Shown: positions 9,798 through 18,388 of the stretch, piece by piece
Layout of the letters: each line of letters starts with the position of its first letter
Numbering within the stretch: the stretch's first letter is position 1
Origin: Nocardia sp. BMG111209
Lineage (GTDB): Bacteria > Actinomycetota > Actinomycetes > Mycobacteriales > Mycobacteriaceae
Length of the DNA: 64,000 nucleotides
Direction: 5' to 3'
NCBI RefSeq assembly: GCF_000381925.1
Contig: NZ_KB907307.1
Span: forward strand, 1,178,001 to 1,242,000
Program-made: the position numbers and the translations under genes
Notes under the pieces: generated by a model
Databases searched by the model: none
What the model was told of the DNA's origin: nothing
What the model saw: the letters and a program-made list of their open reading frames with translations, nothing else

Positions 9798-12305
9798 ATG
9801 ACGCCGTTCGAGGACGAACAGCTCGTGCCGCAGCAATCCCCCGCGCGCCACCATCGGGGCGGGCTGTCCCGGCGGTCGATACTCGGCGGTCTCGCCGCCG
9901 CCGGTGCGGGCGCCGCCACCGTCCCGCTGGCCGCCGGCTGCGCCTCCGGCGACCCGGCCGGTCCACCCGGCTACGGCACCGGCATCGACGACGGCTTCGA
10001 CGGCACGATCGCACTCGACGTCCGCGATTCGGCCCCCGACTGGAAACCCTTCCAGACCCCCACCGCCCCCGAGGGTGCCCCGAACATCCTGGTGGTGCTC
10101 TACGACGACACCGGGATGGCGGCCTGGTCCCCCTACGGCGGCCGCATCGAGATGCCGGTCATGCAACGTCTGGCCGACAACGGGCTCACCTACACCCAGT
10201 GGCACACCACCGCCCTGTGTTCCCCCACCCGCTCCTGCTTCCTGACCGGCCGCAACCACCACGTGAACCGCTTCGCGTCGATCGCGGAGGGCACCACCGG
10301 ATTCCCGGGTTCGGCGGGCCGGCTGCCCGCCCAGTGCGCGACCGTCGGACAGGTGTTGCAGGACAACGGCTACAGCACGTTCTGGGTCGGCAAGGACCAC
10401 AACGTGCCCGTCTCCGACGCCGCCGGCGGCGGCAGCCGATCGCAGTGGCCGTTGCAGATGGGTTTCGACCGGTTCTACGGATTCCTCGGCGGCGAGACCA
10501 ACCAGTGGTATCCCGCGTTGGCCCAGGACAACATGTTCATCGACCAGCCCTACGGTCCGGACCAGGGCTACCATCTGTCGAAAGATCTGGCGGACAACGC
10601 GATTCGGATGCTGCGCGATCAGCGTTCCAGCAATCCGTCCAAACCCTGGTTCCTCTGGTTCTGCCCCGGCGCCAACCACGCCCCGCACCACAGTCCCGCC
10701 GAATACGCCGACCGGTACCGCGGCCGGTTCGACGACGGCTACGAGGCCTACCGGGAATGGGTGCTGGCCCGCATGATCGACAAGGGCATCATGCCCGAGG
10801 GCACCGCCCTCACCCCGATCAACCCGCTGCCCGCGGATGTGGCGCTGCCCGCCGACATGGTCCGGCCCTGGGATTCGCTCGACGCCGACGAGAAGAAACT
10901 GTTCGCGCGGATGGCCGAGGTCTTCGCCGGTTTCTCCGAATACACCGACGCCCAGATCGGCCGCGTCGTCGAATTCCTGGAACACAGTGGGCAACTGGAC
11001 AATACGATCATCTTCTACTGCGCCGACAACGGCGCCTCCGGGGAGGGCTCCCCGAACGGCTCGGTCAACGAGAACAAATTCTTCAACGGCTATCCCGACG
11101 ATCTCGCCGAGAACATGCGCTACATCGACCGGCTCGGCAGCCCCGACACCTACAACCACTATCCGACCGGCTGGGCCACCGCGTTCTCCACGCCGTTCCA
11201 GATGTTCAAGCGCTACTCCCAGTTCTCCGGCGGCACCTGCGATCCGCTGGTCGTCCACTGGCCCAAGGGAATTCGCGCCAAGGGCCAGATCCGGCACCAA
11301 TATCACCACGCGGTCGACATCGTCCCGACCATTCTCGACGTCGCCGGTGTCACGATGCCGGAGGTCTATCGCGGCGTGAAACAGTATCCGCTGAACGGGA
11401 TTTCGATGCGCTACAGCTTCGACGACGGCGACGCGCCCACCACCCGCAAACGCCAGTACTACGCGATGCTCGGCACCCGCGGCATCTGGGCCGACGGCTG
11501 GAAGGCCTCCGCCCTGCACGCACCGATCAGCGGTAGAGGGCATTTCGACCGGGACGAATGGGAACTGTTCCACGTCGACGCGGACCGCTCCGAATCCGTG
11601 AACGTCGCGGACCGCCATCCGGAGAAACTGCGGGAACTGATCGCGGCGTGGGACGAGGAGGCCCGCGACAATTTCGTACTGCCACTGGACGATCGGGTCC
11701 CGGTGGAGATCCTGCTGTCGCCGCGGCCGCAGCCCGAACCGCCGCGCACCCGCTACCTCTACTATCCCGACGCGGCACCGGTGCCCGAGGCGGTGGCGGT
11801 GAACATCCGCGGCCGTTCCTACAAGATCCTCGCCAATGTCGATGTGGACCGGGACGCGCGGGGCGTGCTGTTCACCCAGGGCTCCCGGTTCGGCGGGCAC
11901 GTCCTGTTCATCACCGGCGGCGTGCTGCACTACGTCTACAACTTCCTCGGCATCGCGCCGGAACAGGATTTCGCCTCCCCGCAACTGACTCCCGGCAAGC
12001 ATTCCCTCGGCATGGAATTCGTCCGCGACCAGGCCGGGCCGCACGGCGAATCCCTCGGTACCACCACCCTGTACGTGGACGACCGGCCGGTCGCCACCGG
12101 ACCGATGCGCGCCCAGATCGGCCCGTTCGGCCTCGCCGGCGACGGGTTGTGCGTCGGCTACGCCGGCGGTGACCCGATCTCGCCGCAACTGCCGCAACCG
12201 GGACCGTTCACCGGCGGCACCGTGCAGGTGGTGATGGTCGACATCAGCCCGGAATCGTTCCTCGACCTGCAGCGCGAAGCCGCGGTCGCCCTCGCCCGGG
12301 ACTGA
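9798..12305 (+). CDS. Secreted sulfatase (arylsulfatase family), Tat lipoprotein
   Basis: This 835-residue sulfatase carries Cys141 in the CSPTR motif, which the adjacent FGE should convert to formylglycine. Metal-binding Asp residues lie in LYDDTG; other active-site elements include the GKDHN and CPGANHAPHH segments. The N-terminus has a twin-arginine signal (SRRSILGG, residues 24-31) followed by a lipobox LAAGC (Cys48), so it is probably exported folded and lipid-anchored. A C-terminal domain of about 200 residues extends beyond the catalytic core. ATG 9798 lies 6 bases after TAGCCT, so the mRNA may be leaderless. The substrate is not evident; it would release inorganic sulfate from a sulfate ester. 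Confidence 0.93.
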   Translation: MTPFEDEQLVPQQSPARHHRGGLSRRSILGGLAAAGAGAATVPLAAGCASGDPAGPPGYGTGIDDGFDGTIALDVRDSAPDWKPFQTPTAPEGAPNILVVLYDDTGMAAWSPYGGRIEMPVMQRLADNGLTYTQWHTTALCSPTRSCFLTGRNHHVNRFASIAEGTTGFPGSAGRLPAQCATVGQVLQDNGYSTFWVGKDHNVPVSDAAGGGSRSQWPLQMGFDRFYGFLGGETNQWYPALAQDNMFIDQPYGPDQGYHLSKDLADNAIRMLRDQRSSNPSKPWFLWFCPGANHAPHHSPAEYADRYRGRFDDGYEAYREWVLARMIDKGIMPEGTALTPINPLPADVALPADMVRPWDSLDADEKKLFARMAEVFAGFSEYTDAQIGRVVEFLEHSGQLDNTIIFYCADNGASGEGSPNGSVNENKFFNGYPDDLAENMRYIDRLGSPDTYNHYPTGWATAFSTPFQMFKRYSQFSGGTCDPLVVHWPKGIRAKGQIRHQYHHAVDIVPTILDVAGVTMPEVYRGVKQYPLNGISMRYSFDDGDAPTTRKRQYYAMLGTRGIWADGWKASALHAPISGRGHFDRDEWELFHVDADRSESVNVADRHPEKLRELIAAWDEEARDNFVLPLDDRVPVEILLSPRPQPEPPRTRYLYYPDAAPVPEAVAVNIRGRSYKILANVDVDRDARGVLFTQGSRFGGHVLFITGGVLHYVYNFLGIAPEQDFASPQLTPGKHSLGMEFVRDQAGPHGESLGTTTLYVDDRPVATGPMRAQIGPFGLAGDGLCVGYAGGDPISPQLPQPGPFTGGTVQVVMVDISPESFLDLQREAAVALARD

Positions 12306-12324
12306 AACCGGTACCATCAGCGGC

Positions 12325-13134
12325 GTGCCCGCCGGACAATCTCCGAGCTTCGACTACGCGGACTACCCCAGCATCGTCATCCCGCTGGAGGCCACCAGCG
12401 GCGTGACGGTGCACAGTCATCCCCAGCATCAGCTGACCTGGGCGCCGGACGGCGTGCTGACCATGGAGGTCGGTTCGTCGCGCTGGCTGGTGCAGCGGAT
12501 GCGCGCACTGTGGATTCCCGGCGGCGTCCCGCACACCGTGCTCCCGACCGCCGCCTGCGACATGGTGTCGCTGTATGTGGAGCCCGACCGCTGCCCGATG
12601 CGCTGGGAGGGCCCGACGGTCGTCGACGCCACCGGCCTGGTCGGCCCGCTGGTGACCTATCTGGCCGCCCTCGGCGACGCGGACGAGGAGCGCCGCCGCC
12701 GCGGCCAGGCCGTGCTGTGGGATCTGCTCACCCCGATGGCGGTCACCACGATCCCGACCGCGCTGCCCACCGACCCGCAGGCCCGCCAGGTCGCGCTCGC
12801 GATCCGCCGCGATCCGTCCGACACCCGGGGTATCGGGGACTGGGGCCGCACGGTCGGCGCCTCCACCCGCACCCTGTCGCGCCGGTTCCGCACCGAGACC
12901 GGGGTGAGCTTCGAGAGCTGGCGAACCTTCGAACGACTCAACGCCGCCCTCCCGCTACTGGGCACCGGCATGCCGATCTCCCGGGTCGCCCACCGCGTCG
13001 GCTACCGCACCGCCAGCGCCTTCATCACCGCGTTCCGGCGCGAGATCGGCACCACCCCCGCCGCATATTTCGGCGCGGGAGGTACCACGGGAACCCGGGC
13101 GGAACCGATCGGCTCACCGGAACCCACCGGTTGA
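12325..13134 (+). CDS. AraC-family regulator with N-terminal cupin domain
   Basis: This 269-residue regulator has a cupin-like sensor half (HSHPQHQLTWAP, then LWIPGGVPHTV) and a C-terminal AraC DNA-binding domain with two helix-turn-helix units (VGASTRTLSRRFRTETGVSF and ISRVAHRVGYRTASAFITAFRR). The GTG at 12325 lies 7 bases after TACCAT and has no ribosome site, suggesting a leaderless transcript that begins only 20 bp after the sulfatase stop. It may control the sulfatase/FGE pair, but its target is not shown by sequence. The last codons run into the tandem repeat at 13127. Confidence 0.88.
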   Translation: MPAGQSPSFDYADYPSIVIPLEATSGVTVHSHPQHQLTWAPDGVLTMEVGSSRWLVQRMRALWIPGGVPHTVLPTAACDMVSLYVEPDRCPMRWEGPTVVDATGLVGPLVTYLAALGDADEERRRRGQAVLWDLLTPMAVTTIPTALPTDPQARQVALAIRRDPSDTRGIGDWGRTVGASTRTLSRRFRTETGVSFESWRTFERLNAALPLLGTGMPISRVAHRVGYRTASAFITAFRREIGTTPAAYFGAGGTTGTRAEPIGSPEPTG

Positions 13135-13310
13135 CGAACCCGGCGGTCGGCTCGCCCGAGGTCAACCGGCTGACGAACTCGCCGGTCGGCTCACCCGCGT
13201 CGTCCGGCTGACGAACCTGCCGATCTGCTCGCCCAAGTCGACCGGCTGACGAACTCGCCGGTGGGCTCGTCCGAGTCGACCCGCTGACGAGCCCACCGGT
13301 GGACTCGGCG
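13127..13310. repeat. Tandem repeat, five units of 38-39 bp
   Basis: Units start at 13127, 13166, 13204, 13242 and 13280. Each opens CCGGCTGACGAAC (first and last diverged) and continues CGCCGGTCGGCTCGCCCGAG with small changes. The array begins in the last codons of the AraC gene and fills the gap to the convergent hotdog gene. There are no unique spacers, so it is not CRISPR. It may act as a transcription barrier between converging genes or simply be slippage-prone DNA. Confidence 0.85.
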
Positions 13311-13330
13311 CGCGCCGAACCCCGCCGGTA

Positions 13331-14194
13331 TCAGCCCGCCTGATCCACGATCTGAAGCAGGGCCGAGGCGGCGGTGATCCGCTTACCGCCGTTGCCCTCG
13401 TCGTGCAGGGTCAGCCGGACCGCGACGGTACCGCCGGGGCCCGCGTAGGCGTCGCCGTCGGCGCGGAACGGCCCGGTCTTGCCGCGAGCCAGGAACATCA
13501 CATGCCACGACCGCATCTGCAGCAGGTCCGTACCGGCGCGGGCGGCACCCAGGTCGATCGCCGCGGTCTCCAGCAGGACGTGCTGCGGCCCGATGTGCAG
13601 CGCGCCGTCCGGGGAGGCCACATCCGTGGACAGCGGCGGCAGCACCCAGTGTCCGTCCGCGCGGCGGGAAGCGCCGAACGCCTGCCACAGCGGCGGCAGA
13701 TCCGGGGAGTCGACGATCTCGAGCGGGTCCTCGTCCATCTTCCCCAGACCGCCCGGCGGGGTGCCGATCCGTACGCCCTGCCCCTCGGTGAGGGCGATCA
13801 CCCGGCTCGGATCGTCGGCGTCGACGATGCGGGATCGGCTGTAGCCCATGCGTGTTCCCGGATGCAGGATCTCCGCGTCGACCACCTCGATCCGGCGCAC
13901 CTCGGTGGCCGGGTCGAGGATCTGGCACGAGTGCACCACCGGATTGGGCACGGTCTCCAGATCGGAGCCGACATTGCCCTCCGGTGCGCTGATCGACAGC
14001 GGCGCCACCAGCAATCCGCCTGCGGCATTGCGCATGTCGCGGCGCAGGGTGACCGTGTTGTCCTCCGGCCCGGTGTTCATCGAGCCGTGGTTGCGGCCGA
14101 TGTAGCGGTAGCTGAGCAGACCGGTCCAGCGGGTGCGCAGCTCGGTCGCGTACGCCTCGGGATCGCCTGCCAGTTCTCGGATGTCGCGCACCAT
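13331..14194 (-). CDS. Hotdog-fold (thioesterase-like) hypothetical protein
   Basis: This 287-residue protein starts MVRDIRELAG. The middle segment RMGYSRSRIVDADDPSRVIALTEGQGVRIG resembles the last strands of PaaI-type hotdog acyl-CoA thioesterases, and the length would fit a double hotdog. No catalytic residue can be named with confidence. ATG 14194 lies 4 bases after the stop of the DapA-like gene; the frame is open 13 codons further but that part overlaps the upstream gene. Tight spacing makes it the second gene of an operon controlled by the promoter/operator at 15320-15371. A role in CoA-ester metabolism alongside an aldolase is inference. Confidence 0.6.
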   Translation of the reverse strand: MVRDIRELAGDPEAYATELRTRWTGLLSYRYIGRNHGSMNTGPEDNTVTLRRDMRNAAGGLLVAPLSISAPEGNVGSDLETVPNPVVHSCQILDPATEVRRIEVVDAEILHPGTRMGYSRSRIVDADDPSRVIALTEGQGVRIGTPPGGLGKMDEDPLEIVDSPDLPPLWQAFGASRRADGHWVLPPLSTDVASPDGALHIGPQHVLLETAAIDLGAARAGTDLLQMRSWHVMFLARGKTGPFRADGDAYAGPGGTVAVRLTLHDEGNGGKRITAASALLQIVDQAG

Positions 14195-14198
14195 CGGG

Positions 14199-15221
14199 TT
14201 ACACCGCCACGGATTTCCGTGCCATACCGGCATTCTCGAAGGCGCGCCGGATCTGCCGCTTACCCTCCTCGGGCAGCAGGCCCTGCGGTGCGCGGCTGTG
14301 CGGATAGTCGCCCAGCGGCAGCCCGAGCACCCCGGCGGCGTAGCGGAACGCCTCCCCCCAATGCGTGAAATAGCCGGGGCGGCCGGGATATCCGGTGTAC
14401 CAGGGGCCGAGTTCGGCCGACAGCCGGTCGTATCCGGAGTCCTCGGCGAACCGGGTCGCCTCGTCCAGGGCGCCGGCCCAGACCAGTTCCCAATATTCGC
14501 TGCACAGCCGCTTCTCCGGCGTCTCCTGGAGATATCCGGCGGTGCCCAGTTGCGCCGGGCCGAGGATGCCCTGCTGCAGCCAGCCCGCGCGGTAGGCGAT
14601 CAGATCGCATTCCCAGATCACCAGGCCCGGGGCCAGATCGTGGATCGCCCGGCTGGCCGCGTAGTGCATGGTGCCCTGTTTGATCGCGCACACCGCCGGC
14701 ACCTCCCGGTAGATGTCGGCGATCTCCGGTGGGGTCAGCACATAGCCCGACGACGGCGAATTGAACATGCCCAGTGCGATATCCGTGCGATCGGCCACGT
14801 AGCGGAAGAACCGCAGGGTGCCCTCGCCGCCGTGCACCTCCATCGGCGGGGTCTGCAGATAACAGATGTCCGCGCCGGATTCCTGGGCGTGCCGGGTGAG
14901 TTCGACCGCCTCCTTCGGCGACATCGCGCTGGTGCACACCTGGATCACCGTGTCCGGCGCGACCTTTCGCGCCTCGTCGACGGCGACCTCGACCAGCTGT
15001 CTACGCTCGCCGGCGGTCAGCGCCCACCATTCGGCCAGGCCGCTGGTGAGCCACAACATGGCGTGGCCGAGATCGCCGACGCAGTACCGGACCAGCGCCC
15101 GATAGGCGTCGAAGTCGATATCGTCGCCGTCGGTGCCGCTGAACGGCGTGTACAGCGAATCGCCGATGCCGTGCAGTCCGCCACCGGCGGCCCACTCACG
15201 CGCTTCCCGTGCAGATGGCAT
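14199..15221 (-). CDS. DapA-family aldolase/hydratase with Tyr-to-Phe change
   Basis: This 340-residue TIM-barrel protein belongs to the dihydrodipicolinate synthase/N-acetylneuraminate lyase superfamily, whose members form a Schiff base with a 2-keto acid. The Schiff-base lysine is Lys181 (CAIKQGT). The superfamily Tyr 28 residues before it is Phe153 here (GMFNSP), and the GTTGE loop is LTSGLAE. It is therefore unlikely to be a true DapA; an aldolase or hydratase-aldolase on another acid is more likely. ATG 15221 has a GGAGGA site. The first gene of the operon with the hotdog protein, it shares its promoter block with the DUF35-thiolase gene at 31-32.7 kb. Confidence 0.8.
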   Translation of the reverse strand: MPSAREAREWAAGGGLHGIGDSLYTPFSGTDGDDIDFDAYRALVRYCVGDLGHAMLWLTSGLAEWWALTAGERRQLVEVAVDEARKVAPDTVIQVCTSAMSPKEAVELTRHAQESGADICYLQTPPMEVHGGEGTLRFFRYVADRTDIALGMFNSPSSGYVLTPPEIADIYREVPAVCAIKQGTMHYAASRAIHDLAPGLVIWECDLIAYRAGWLQQGILGPAQLGTAGYLQETPEKRLCSEYWELVWAGALDEATRFAEDSGYDRLSAELGPWYTGYPGRPGYFTHWGEAFRYAAGVLGLPLGDYPHSRAPQGLLPEEGKRQIRRAFENAGMARKSVAV

Positions 15222-15319
15222 AACGGAATCCTCCGGTGTCGGAACAGGTACGGGGAGAACCGGATACGGCCGCGGTCCGACGCGGCGCGATGCGGTCGCC
15301 GACGGCGCTCATCCGGAGT

Positions 15320-15371
15320 AACGGGACGATACGGTTTCGTTTACTTTCGACCCCGGCGCGCCTAAAGTCAA
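15320..15371 (-). promoter_or_regulatory. Promoter and operator of the DapA-like operon (block A)
   Basis: On the minus strand TTGACT and AAAGTA are separated by 18 bp and followed at once by AACGAAAC-6 bp-GTCCCGTT, a near-palindrome. The same arrangement, with the same 18-bp spacing, occurs at 32691-32739 before the DUF35-thiolase gene. Confidence 0.7.
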
Positions 15372-15476
15372 GACCGCACAGCGGTCCGGAGCGCCTCCGG
15401 CGACCGTCGAAAACACTTGTGCCACAACCTGTTCGAGATATCCGGGAAGGCCGGGGCCACGCTGCCCCGGCGCGGA

Positions 15477-17258
15477 TCAGCGCGCGGTCACCTGTTCGCC
15501 GAGGAAGCCGCCGGACTGCCGCCGCCACAGTTGCGCGTAGTTCCCGTCGCCGCGCAGCAACTGCTCGTGGGTGCCCTGTTCGACGATGCGGCCCTGATCC
15601 AGCACCACCAGCCGGTCCATCCCCGCCACCGTGCTGAGCCGGTGCGCGACCACCAGCGCCGTGCGCCCGGACATCACCCGCCACAGCGCCTGCTGCACCA
15701 GCACCTCGCTCTCGGAGTCCAGCGCACTGGTCGCCTCGTCGAGCAGCAGGATCGGCGCGTCCCGCAGGATGGCGCGGGCCAGCGCGACCCGTTGGCGTTG
15801 CCCGCCGGACAATTTCACCCCGCGCTCGCCGATCGGCGTGTCCATGCCCTGCGGCAGCGCGTCGGCGAATTCGAGGACGTGGGCCGCCTCGGCCGCGGAC
15901 CGCACCTCGGCATCCGTGGCGCCGGGCCGCGCGAACCGGATGTTCTCGGCGAGGGTGCGGTGGAACATCGACGGATCCTGCGGCACATAGGCGATCAGGC
16001 CGCGCAGATCGGCCTGGCGCAGCCGCGCGATGTCCTGCCCGCCGACGGTGATGCGGCCCCCGCCGATATCCGCGGTCCGCAACAGCAATTGGGTCAGCGT
16101 GGTCTTGCCGCCGCCGGAGCGGCCGACCAGGCCCACCTTGGTGCCGTCGGCCACCTGCAACTCCAGCCCCCGGAACAGGGCCGGCGTGCCGGGATGGGCG
16201 AAGTCCACCTGCTCGAATCGGATCTCGGAACCGTTGGACCGCAACGGCTCCGGATCGGCCGGGTCCACCACGGCCGGCGGGGTGAGCAGCAGTTCGGTGA
16301 ACTGCGCGGCCTCGGTCAGCGCGCTCTCCAGCCGCCGGTAGATCATGTTGAACCGGAACATGATCGAGGTGGCGTTCCAGTAGTAGGTGAAGGCCACCAG
16401 CACCATCTCCACCCCCGCGTGCCGGCCGTGCGAGGCGAGCGCGACCGTGAGCCCCGCGACGTTGGTGACCGCTACCAGCGGCGTCACCAGTGTGTCGATG
16501 CGCAGATTCGCGTAGTCCCAGGAGCGCAGCGCCTTTCGCCGTTGATCGGCCACCCGGCGGCGATGTTCGCCCGCCTCCTGCTCCTCGGCGGCGAACGCGC
16601 GGACCACCGCCATATTGGTTACGCAGTCGGCCACGTGCCCGGAGACCGCGGCCACCGCGGCCTCGCGCTCGTCGACCAGGCGCTGACGGCGGCGGATCAA
16701 CGGCGCGATCAGCAGGCCCGTGAACACGATCAGCCCCAGCAGCACGGCCACCAGTACCGGGTCGTACCGCCACAGCATCACCGCCGCGAACGCCAGCGGC
16801 AGCACCGAGGCGACGAGATCGAAGGACAACGTGTCGACGAACTCCTCGAACCGGGAGGCGAAACTCAGCGACCGTTTCGTCAGCGATCCGGCGAAGTTGG
16901 TGTGGAAGAACGCCGCGTCCTTGGCCAGCAGCGCGTCCATCGCGATGATGTACAGACTTTCGATGCCGTAACAGTCCACCCGGTTCATACAGTGGAAGCC
17001 GATGCGCCAGAACACTTCCGCCAGCAACAGCAGCGCACCGAAGGTGATCAGGTACGGCGCCAGCTCACCGGGCCCCGCGGGCCCGCCGGTGGCCAGCCGC
17101 TGCACCACCGCCGCCACCACCAGCGGCGCCGCGTACAGCTGACAGGCGTTGCCCAGCGCCGGCGCCAGCAACGCCGGCACCGTGAGCCGTTTTCGGCGCG
17201 CCAGTTCCCTTCCGTAATAACGTAATACGAGCAGCAATGCAGAACCCCGCGATGGCAT
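15477..17258 (-). CDS. ABC exporter half-transporter (fused membrane and ATPase domains)
   Basis: This 593-residue ABC exporter has an N-terminal six-helix membrane domain (residues about 10-320) and a C-terminal ATPase. The ATPase has Walker A (GRSGGGKTTL), a Gln loop (YVPQDPS), the signature LSGGQRQRVALARAI, Walker B (ILLLDEATSALD) and the switch His (VAHRLST). It should work as a dimer in the cell membrane and export a lipid, peptide or drug. ATG 17258 follows GAGAGGGG; the frame is open 25 codons upstream but without a site. It stands alone between intergenic regions of about 230 bp on each side, so the neighbours give no hint of cargo. Confidence 0.93.
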   Translation of the reverse strand: MPSRGSALLLVLRYYGRELARRKRLTVPALLAPALGNACQLYAAPLVVAAVVQRLATGGPAGPGELAPYLITFGALLLLAEVFWRIGFHCMNRVDCYGIESLYIIAMDALLAKDAAFFHTNFAGSLTKRSLSFASRFEEFVDTLSFDLVASVLPLAFAAVMLWRYDPVLVAVLLGLIVFTGLLIAPLIRRRQRLVDEREAAVAAVSGHVADCVTNMAVVRAFAAEEQEAGEHRRRVADQRRKALRSWDYANLRIDTLVTPLVAVTNVAGLTVALASHGRHAGVEMVLVAFTYYWNATSIMFRFNMIYRRLESALTEAAQFTELLLTPPAVVDPADPEPLRSNGSEIRFEQVDFAHPGTPALFRGLELQVADGTKVGLVGRSGGGKTTLTQLLLRTADIGGGRITVGGQDIARLRQADLRGLIAYVPQDPSMFHRTLAENIRFARPGATDAEVRSAAEAAHVLEFADALPQGMDTPIGERGVKLSGGQRQRVALARAILRDAPILLLDEATSALDSESEVLVQQALWRVMSGRTALVVAHRLSTVAGMDRLVVLDQGRIVEQGTHEQLLRGDGNYAQLWRRQSGGFLGEQVTAR

Positions 17259-17492
17259 GGAACCCCTCTCGAAGCGCACGTGTTCGAGCAAGACGAGACA
17301 GCCATGGTGCCGGACCGGCACCGCCCGCGCCACCGAATTATCGTTCGGTACAGGGGGTTTCGTCCCGTCCGGCCGGTTCGTGCCGGATCCGCGCGCGTCC
17401 CCGGCCGGGCCGGGATGCGCGCGCGTCGGGGTCTCGCGTCAGGGTTGTGCTCCGGTCGCCGTGACCAGCCGGGTGGGCAGGAAGGGGCTGCC

Positions 17493-18230
17493 TCACCACA
17501 TGCGCGGGCCCAGGCCGCGCCGCCGGGCGTCGGTGAGCCCGAGTTCGCGCAGCCGGTCGCGGTATTCGCCGGTGTGCATCAGATCGCCGATCAGCACCCG
17601 GCCGCCCGGACGCAGGACCCGCACCGCCTTGTCGAGCGCGGCCCGCCGGGCGCCGGCGTCGGAGATGTTGTGCAGCACCAGATTACTGACCACCACGTCG
17701 AAGCTCGCGTCCGCGAACGGCAGTCGCGTGATGTCACCGGTCTCCAGCTCGACCCGGTCCGCCACGCCCTCGAGTTCGGCGTTGCGCCGGGTGGCCTCGG
17801 GCCCGTTCCCGGTCTGATCGGCGCGCCACACGTCGATACCGACCGCCCGGCCGCGCGGCAGCAGCGCCGCCACCATCAGCAGCAGGGCGCCGCGGCCGCA
17901 GCCCAGATCGAGCACCCGCTCGTCGCCGCGCAGCCCGAGCCCGGCGAGGACACCGGCCCACACCCGGAACTTCCCGATCAGCGTCGTGTACAGATACGAG
18001 CCCACGAACAGCGCCCAGGCCACGGCCAGCACCGCCGCGACCACCGCGCCGGCGTACGACCCGGCCACCGCGGCCCCGACGGCCACCGCGACCAGCACGA
18101 ACAGGATCGCCGCGACGATGACGGCCTGACCACGGGCCGACACGACCGCGAAGTCGCCGTCGACGCCGTAATCACCGCGGCGGTGGCGTAGATTGCGCAG
18201 GGTGTCGCTCGTCGGCGCGGTGTCATCCAT
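17493..18230 (-). CDS. Class I SAM-dependent methyltransferase with N-terminal membrane anchor
   Basis: This 245-residue protein has a hydrophobic region at residues about 34-85, two transmembrane helices, then a Rossmann methyltransferase domain with motif I VLDLGCGRGALLLM, an acidic IDVW after strand 2 and the FDVVVSNLVLHNI segment. It would methylate a small molecule or lipid at the inner face of the membrane. It is divergent from the S1-domain gene at 18389 across 158 bp. The substrate is unknown; ubiquinone/menaquinone-type or lipid methyltransferases look similar. Confidence 0.85.
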   Translation of the reverse strand: MDDTAPTSDTLRNLRHRRGDYGVDGDFAVVSARGQAVIVAAILFVLVAVAVGAAVAGSYAGAVVAAVLAVAWALFVGSYLYTTLIGKFRVWAGVLAGLGLRGDERVLDLGCGRGALLLMVAALLPRGRAVGIDVWRADQTGNGPEATRRNAELEGVADRVELETGDITRLPFADASFDVVVSNLVLHNISDAGARRAALDKAVRVLRPGGRVLIGDLMHTGEYRDRLRELGLTDARRRGLGPRMW

Positions 18231-18388
18231 GCATGCCTCCTGCTCTCGTCCACCATCGTTGCAGACATACCGGTAGCGTCGCCCGGTGTGCCACCGGGTG
18301 TCTTGGAGAAATGTTCCGCCGTGGCCGGATCGCGAATGTCGTTGGTGAATAACGCGGATCGGCCGGTAGACTGCGGGCGAGGGGAACT

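Noticed and set aside
8706..12317. 1203-residue open frame opposite the FGE and sulfatase genes
   Set aside because: It is antisense to two genes with full catalytic motifs, has no start signal and is compositionally biased.
13127..13310. Possible CRISPR array
   Set aside because: The 38-39 bp units are contiguous with no unique spacers, and no cas gene is present. The same reasoning removes the 33-bp repeats at 48894-49388, which are coding.
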